Assembly (NCBI GenBank): GCA_035527515.1
Contig: DATLAJ010000113.1
Span: 1-8,364, forward strand
Origin: a bacterium
Lineage (GTDB): Bacteria > B130-G9
DNA length: 8,364 nucleotides
Direction: 5' to 3'
Part shown: one piece after another, positions 6,072-8,364 of the stretch
Numbering within the stretch: position 1 is the first letter of the stretch
How the letters are laid out: each line of letters opens with the position of its first letter
Program-made: the position numbers and the translations under genes
The notes under the pieces: generated by a model
The model's database searches: none
The model's input: only the letters and a program-made list of their open reading frames with translations
Told to the model about the DNA's origin: nothing

Positions 6072-7071
6072 CGACCTCGTCACCTCCACCACCTATCTGA
6101 ATGACCTGTTCCTCGTCGAGGCCTCTGACGACCTCGACTATCTCCCTCTGTGCCGCCTCGACATCTTTCAGGCGCACTGGGCCAAGGTAGTCCATTTCCT
6201 CCACCAAGAGCTGCTGGGCACGCTCCGACATGTTCCGCATGAACTTCTCCTTCATCTCATCGGTCGTCCCCTTTAGTGCCATCGTTAGGGCTTTCCGATC
6301 GACGTTCTTGAGTATCTCGCGGATGCCCATGTCGTCCAAAAGAAGGATGTCATCAAACACGAACATGAGGTCCCGGATTGTGGCCGCAAGCTCCGGATTA
6401 TTGCTCTCGATCATCTCGAGCACTCCCTGACTTGTGCTTCTATCCATGCGGTTGAGTATCTCTGCGACCATCCGCACTCCGCCGATCTCCTCGGTTTGAA
6501 GCCCTGAGAGCGACTCGAGCTTCTCGTCCAAAACCGACGCGATCTTGGTCAATACCTCCGGCGAAATCTCCTCCAGGGCCGCCAATCGAAGCGTTACATC
6601 TGACCGAATCTCCTCTGGCAACGCCGACAGTAGTTCTGCCGCCCGAGAAGGGTCCAGATGACCTATGATCAGCGCTATCGTCTGCGGATGCTCATTCTCA
6701 ATTATCTTCGATAACTGCGACGGGTCCACGTTCCTAAGACTTGTGAACCTGCTCGTTGTTTGAAGTGTCTTCGTCAGCCTGTCAATTATCCGGCGGGCCT
6801 CATCAGGAGCCATCGATTTAGAGAGCACCTTCTTGGCGTACTCTATCCCCCCCTTGGCGATGTACTCCTGTGCCATGTACGTGTTGTAAACCTCTTCAAG
6901 TAGGGCCTCTGCCTCATCCTTATCAATCGAATCGGCTAGCGATATCTCCCTTGTTATGTCCTGAACCTCGTCATACGCGAGCATCTTGAACATTTTCGCC
7001 GTCGATTCCTCACCAAGAAGAATTAAGAGCCTAGCGACTTTCTGCACACCTGTTGACGTGTCCGTAGCCAC
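6064..7071 (-). CDS. fliG: FliG, flagellar motor switch (rotor) protein
   Basis: This is a 335-residue protein of normal FliG length. The N-terminal FliF-binding domain spans about 1-100 (KVARLLILLGEESTAKMF). The middle domain has the conserved EHPQ (127-130) and the FliM-binding surface. The C-terminal torque domain includes RDLMFVFDDILLLDD (233-247) and KFMRNMSERAQQLL (276-289), ending GPVRLKDVE. The charged torque residues defined in Salmonella line up by eye with Lys267, Arg284, Glu291, Glu292 and Arg300, so the usual Asp pair appears as Glu-Glu. The start codon is GTG at 7071-7069, preceded by AGGAGGG (7081-7087) overlapping the fliF stop. FliG sits on the cytoplasmic face of the MS ring and contacts MotA. 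It is intact, with a Gly-rich, Val-ending tail. Confidence 0.97.
   Translation of the reverse strand: MATDTSTGVQKVARLLILLGEESTAKMFKMLAYDEVQDITREISLADSIDKDEAEALLEEVYNTYMAQEYIAKGGIEYAKKVLSKSMAPDEARRIIDRLTKTLQTTSRFTSLRNVDPSQLSKIIENEHPQTIALIIGHLDPSRAAELLSALPEEIRSDVTLRLAALEEISPEVLTKIASVLDEKLESLSGLQTEEIGGVRMVAEILNRMDRSTSQGVLEMIESNNPELAATIRDLMFVFDDILLLDDMGIREILKNVDRKALTMALKGTTDEMKEKFMRNMSERAQQLLVEEMDYLGPVRLKDVEAAQREIVEVVRGLDEEQVIQIGGGGDEVVV
6080..6087 (-). promoter_or_regulatory. Shine-Dalgarno site suggesting a TTG start for fliH
   Basis: GGAGGTGA is an extended match to the 16S 3' end, eight bases from TTG 6071-6069. The alternative GTG starts at 6092-6083 overlap or precede this element and would leave it unused. 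It lies in the coding end of fliG. Confidence 0.6.
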
Positions 7072-7080
7072 TTACCAAAT

Positions 7081-7087
7081 CCCTCCT
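7081..7087 (-). promoter_or_regulatory. Shine-Dalgarno site for the GTG start of fliG
   Basis: AGGAGGG sits nine bases before GTG 7071 and overlaps the TAG stop of fliF (7086-7088). It supports the GTG start and reinitiation after fliF. Confidence 0.7.
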
Positions 7088-8364
7088 ATTGCTTCTGGCT
7101 TTGCATCAAAGCCCGAAGTAACTGCAACGCTGTGTCCGGCTCTCGCTGGATTATCTGATTGATGCGCTTGACCAAGATGTTCCGCTTGCTAGTGCGCTCA
7201 GAGTGGGTCTCTCCAGCGAGCATCTCTGCCTCTATCTCCTCGACTGTCTTGCCCTCGAGCGCCATCTCAGACTCCATCTCGCTCCCCGGTAGCCCCTCGA
7301 GGCCCGCATTGCCCCTGCCGACAGCTGCAAGCGCCGTCGCTGGCGCAAGAGCCTCCCCTCGGACAACCACGCCTTTCATCAAAGGCCTAATGACTAGAAC
7401 GAAAACCAGAATGAGGCAAATGATCAATAGAGGCGTTCGAACCGCACCCAACGCTCTGCTCCAAAACGCCTCACGCTGGTCCTGGGCTGCCGCAAACTGC
7501 TCCTCCTCGACAGCCTGTCTGTCAAACGACAGATTCTCCACGACAACCATATCGCCCCTGTCCTTCGAGAACCCAATCGCTTTCTCGACGAGCTCCCTGC
7601 ATTTGGCGATCTCTACCGCCGAAAGAGGCTCATATTCGTAATTCCGCTCGCCGCCCTCCTCTTTGATGACAGCCTTGTCGTCCAGAATCACCGCCGCAGA
7701 GACCCGCTTTATCTCGCCCGGATGCTCGGTCGTTTTACGAATAGTTTTGCCCACCTCATAGTTCCGCGTTCGCTGAGTGCGCTTGATATAATTGTTTTCT
7801 TTCGTCGTAGTCGGGGCTGCCTGCTCTTGCCCAAGATTGGAGCGCGTGCCGGGAACGCCGCCAACCTCATTTGGCTTCCCAGACTCCTCGTTGAGCTCCT
7901 GCTCGCTCCGCAGAACCTGCTCGGTCGGATCGTAGTTCTCCTCCTCGAGCTCGACCTCCTTGAAATCCATCGAGACCGACACTCTCGCTCGGACCTTGTT
8001 CTGACCGACAATCGGCTGCAGGAGCGAAACGATCTTATCCTCATACATCTTCTCCGTCTCTCGGCGAAGTGTAAGCTGGCTCTGCGTCAGACCGGCAGAG
8101 GGCGATTGCTCTGACTCCGTCAGGGTCTCCCCAAGCGAATCGACAACGGTGATGTTCTCAGGGGACAAGCCCTCAACCGCCCCAGCAACCAGGTGAACGA
8201 CCGCACGCACCTGCCCCCGCTCGAGGCCAGCGCCGCCCCTTAACTTCAGCCAGACAGACGCCGTCGGCTGTTTCTCCTTCTCCCAATACAGGCTGCGCTT
8301 CGGTATCACGAGGTGAATTCGGGCCTGCGAAACCTGCTTGAACCGCACAATCGTCCTGGCCAGC
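7086..8364 (-). CDS. fliF: FliF, flagellar MS-ring protein, N-terminal part outside the window
   Basis: The frame is open to the right edge; the GTG at 8348 is an internal Val codon, not a start, because LARTI is encoded in frame above it. The 425 visible residues begin inside the YscJ/FliF ring-building domain (ARIHLVIPKRSLY). They continue with RGQVRAVVHLVAGAVEGLSP and then the FliF C-terminal periplasmic domain (MYEDKIVSLLQPIVGQNKVR to TRNYEVGKTIRKT). A transmembrane helix follows at about residues 310-328 of the fragment (PLLIICLILVFVLVIRPL). The cytoplasmic tail ends in the FliG-binding segment KRINQIIQREPDTALQLLRA. FliF forms the inner-membrane MS ring on which FliG and the export gate assemble. 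The tail has an extra Ala/Gly/Glu-rich linker before the FliG-binding helices. Gene order with fliG is the standard one. The operon promoter must lie beyond the window. Confidence 0.96.
   Translation of the reverse strand, partial: LARTIVRFKQVSQARIHLVIPKRSLYWEKEKQPTASVWLKLRGGAGLERGQVRAVVHLVAGAVEGLSPENITVVDSLGETLTESEQSPSAGLTQSQLTLRRETEKMYEDKIVSLLQPIVGQNKVRARVSVSMDFKEVELEEENYDPTEQVLRSEQELNEESGKPNEVGGVPGTRSNLGQEQAAPTTTKENNYIKRTQRTRNYEVGKTIRKTTEHPGEIKRVSAAVILDDKAVIKEEGGERNYEYEPLSAVEIAKCRELVEKAIGFSKDRGDMVVVENLSFDRQAVEEEQFAAAQDQREAFWSRALGAVRTPLLIICLILVFVLVIRPLMKGVVVRGEALAPATALAAVGRGNAGLEGLPGSEMESEMALEGKTVEEIEAEMLAGETHSERTSKRNILVKRINQIIQREPDTALQLLRALMQSQKQ

Noticed and set aside
7072-7085. Promoter or terminator in intergenic gaps (here and at 2811-2826)
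   Set aside because: The gaps are 14 and 16 bases, and no hairpin with a T-tract or -10/-35 pair is visible. They hold ribosome binding sequence only.
1-8364. A new, unrelated biological system in the window
   Set aside because: Every base from one edge to the other is accounted for by a conventional flagellar operon. The novelty is limited to the size, charge and repeat structure of the fliK-like gene.

Overview
The window holds one tightly packed flagellar gene cluster. All of it is on the minus strand, so it reads from the right end to the left: fliF (5' end cut off by the window) - fliG - fliH - fliI - fliJ - a MotE/YlxF-like gene - a very long fliK-like gene that runs off the left end. 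This is a familiar bacterial order for basal-body MS-ring, rotor switch and export-ATPase genes followed by hook-length control. It resembles the fliF-to-fliK order known from Bacillus (with ylxF between fliJ and fliK) and from many deltaproteobacteria-like lineages. The sequence does not fix the phylum. It is moderately GC-rich, uses GTG and probably TTG starts, and has strong Shine-Dalgarno sites. I would only say a motile bacterium, possibly uncultured.

Right half (about 3457-8364): FliF forms the MS ring and ends in a FliG-binding tail. FliG has its EHPQ motif and C-terminal torque helix. FliH is the stator/regulator of the export ATPase. FliI is the ATPase, with intact Walker A, catalytic Glu and Walker B. 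FliJ is its coiled-coil central stalk. Gaps are at most 14 bases, and fliG/fliH, fliH/fliI and fliI/fliJ overlap. This points to one transcript with translational coupling. No promoter or terminator is visible, and there is no room for a conventional one between genes.

Middle (2827-3453): a membrane-anchored or exported coiled-coil protein with a C-terminal MgtE_N/FliG-M-like helical domain, of the MotE/YlxF family.

Left third (1-2810): this looks gene-poor if only ORFs with both a start and a stop are considered. It is in fact a single open minus-strand frame of 936 codons with no stop, starting at an ATG 16 bases after the MotE-like gene and continuing off the window. By position and character (disordered, hydrophilic, very long) it is the N-terminal and central part of a FliK-like hook-length protein. 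Its composition is unusually basic and Ser/Ala/Arg-rich. It also contains a nearly perfect in-frame tandem duplication of about 66 codons, whose only differences are two synonymous changes and one inserted codon. That gene is the most interesting part of the window. I see no unrelated or novel defence or mobile system here.
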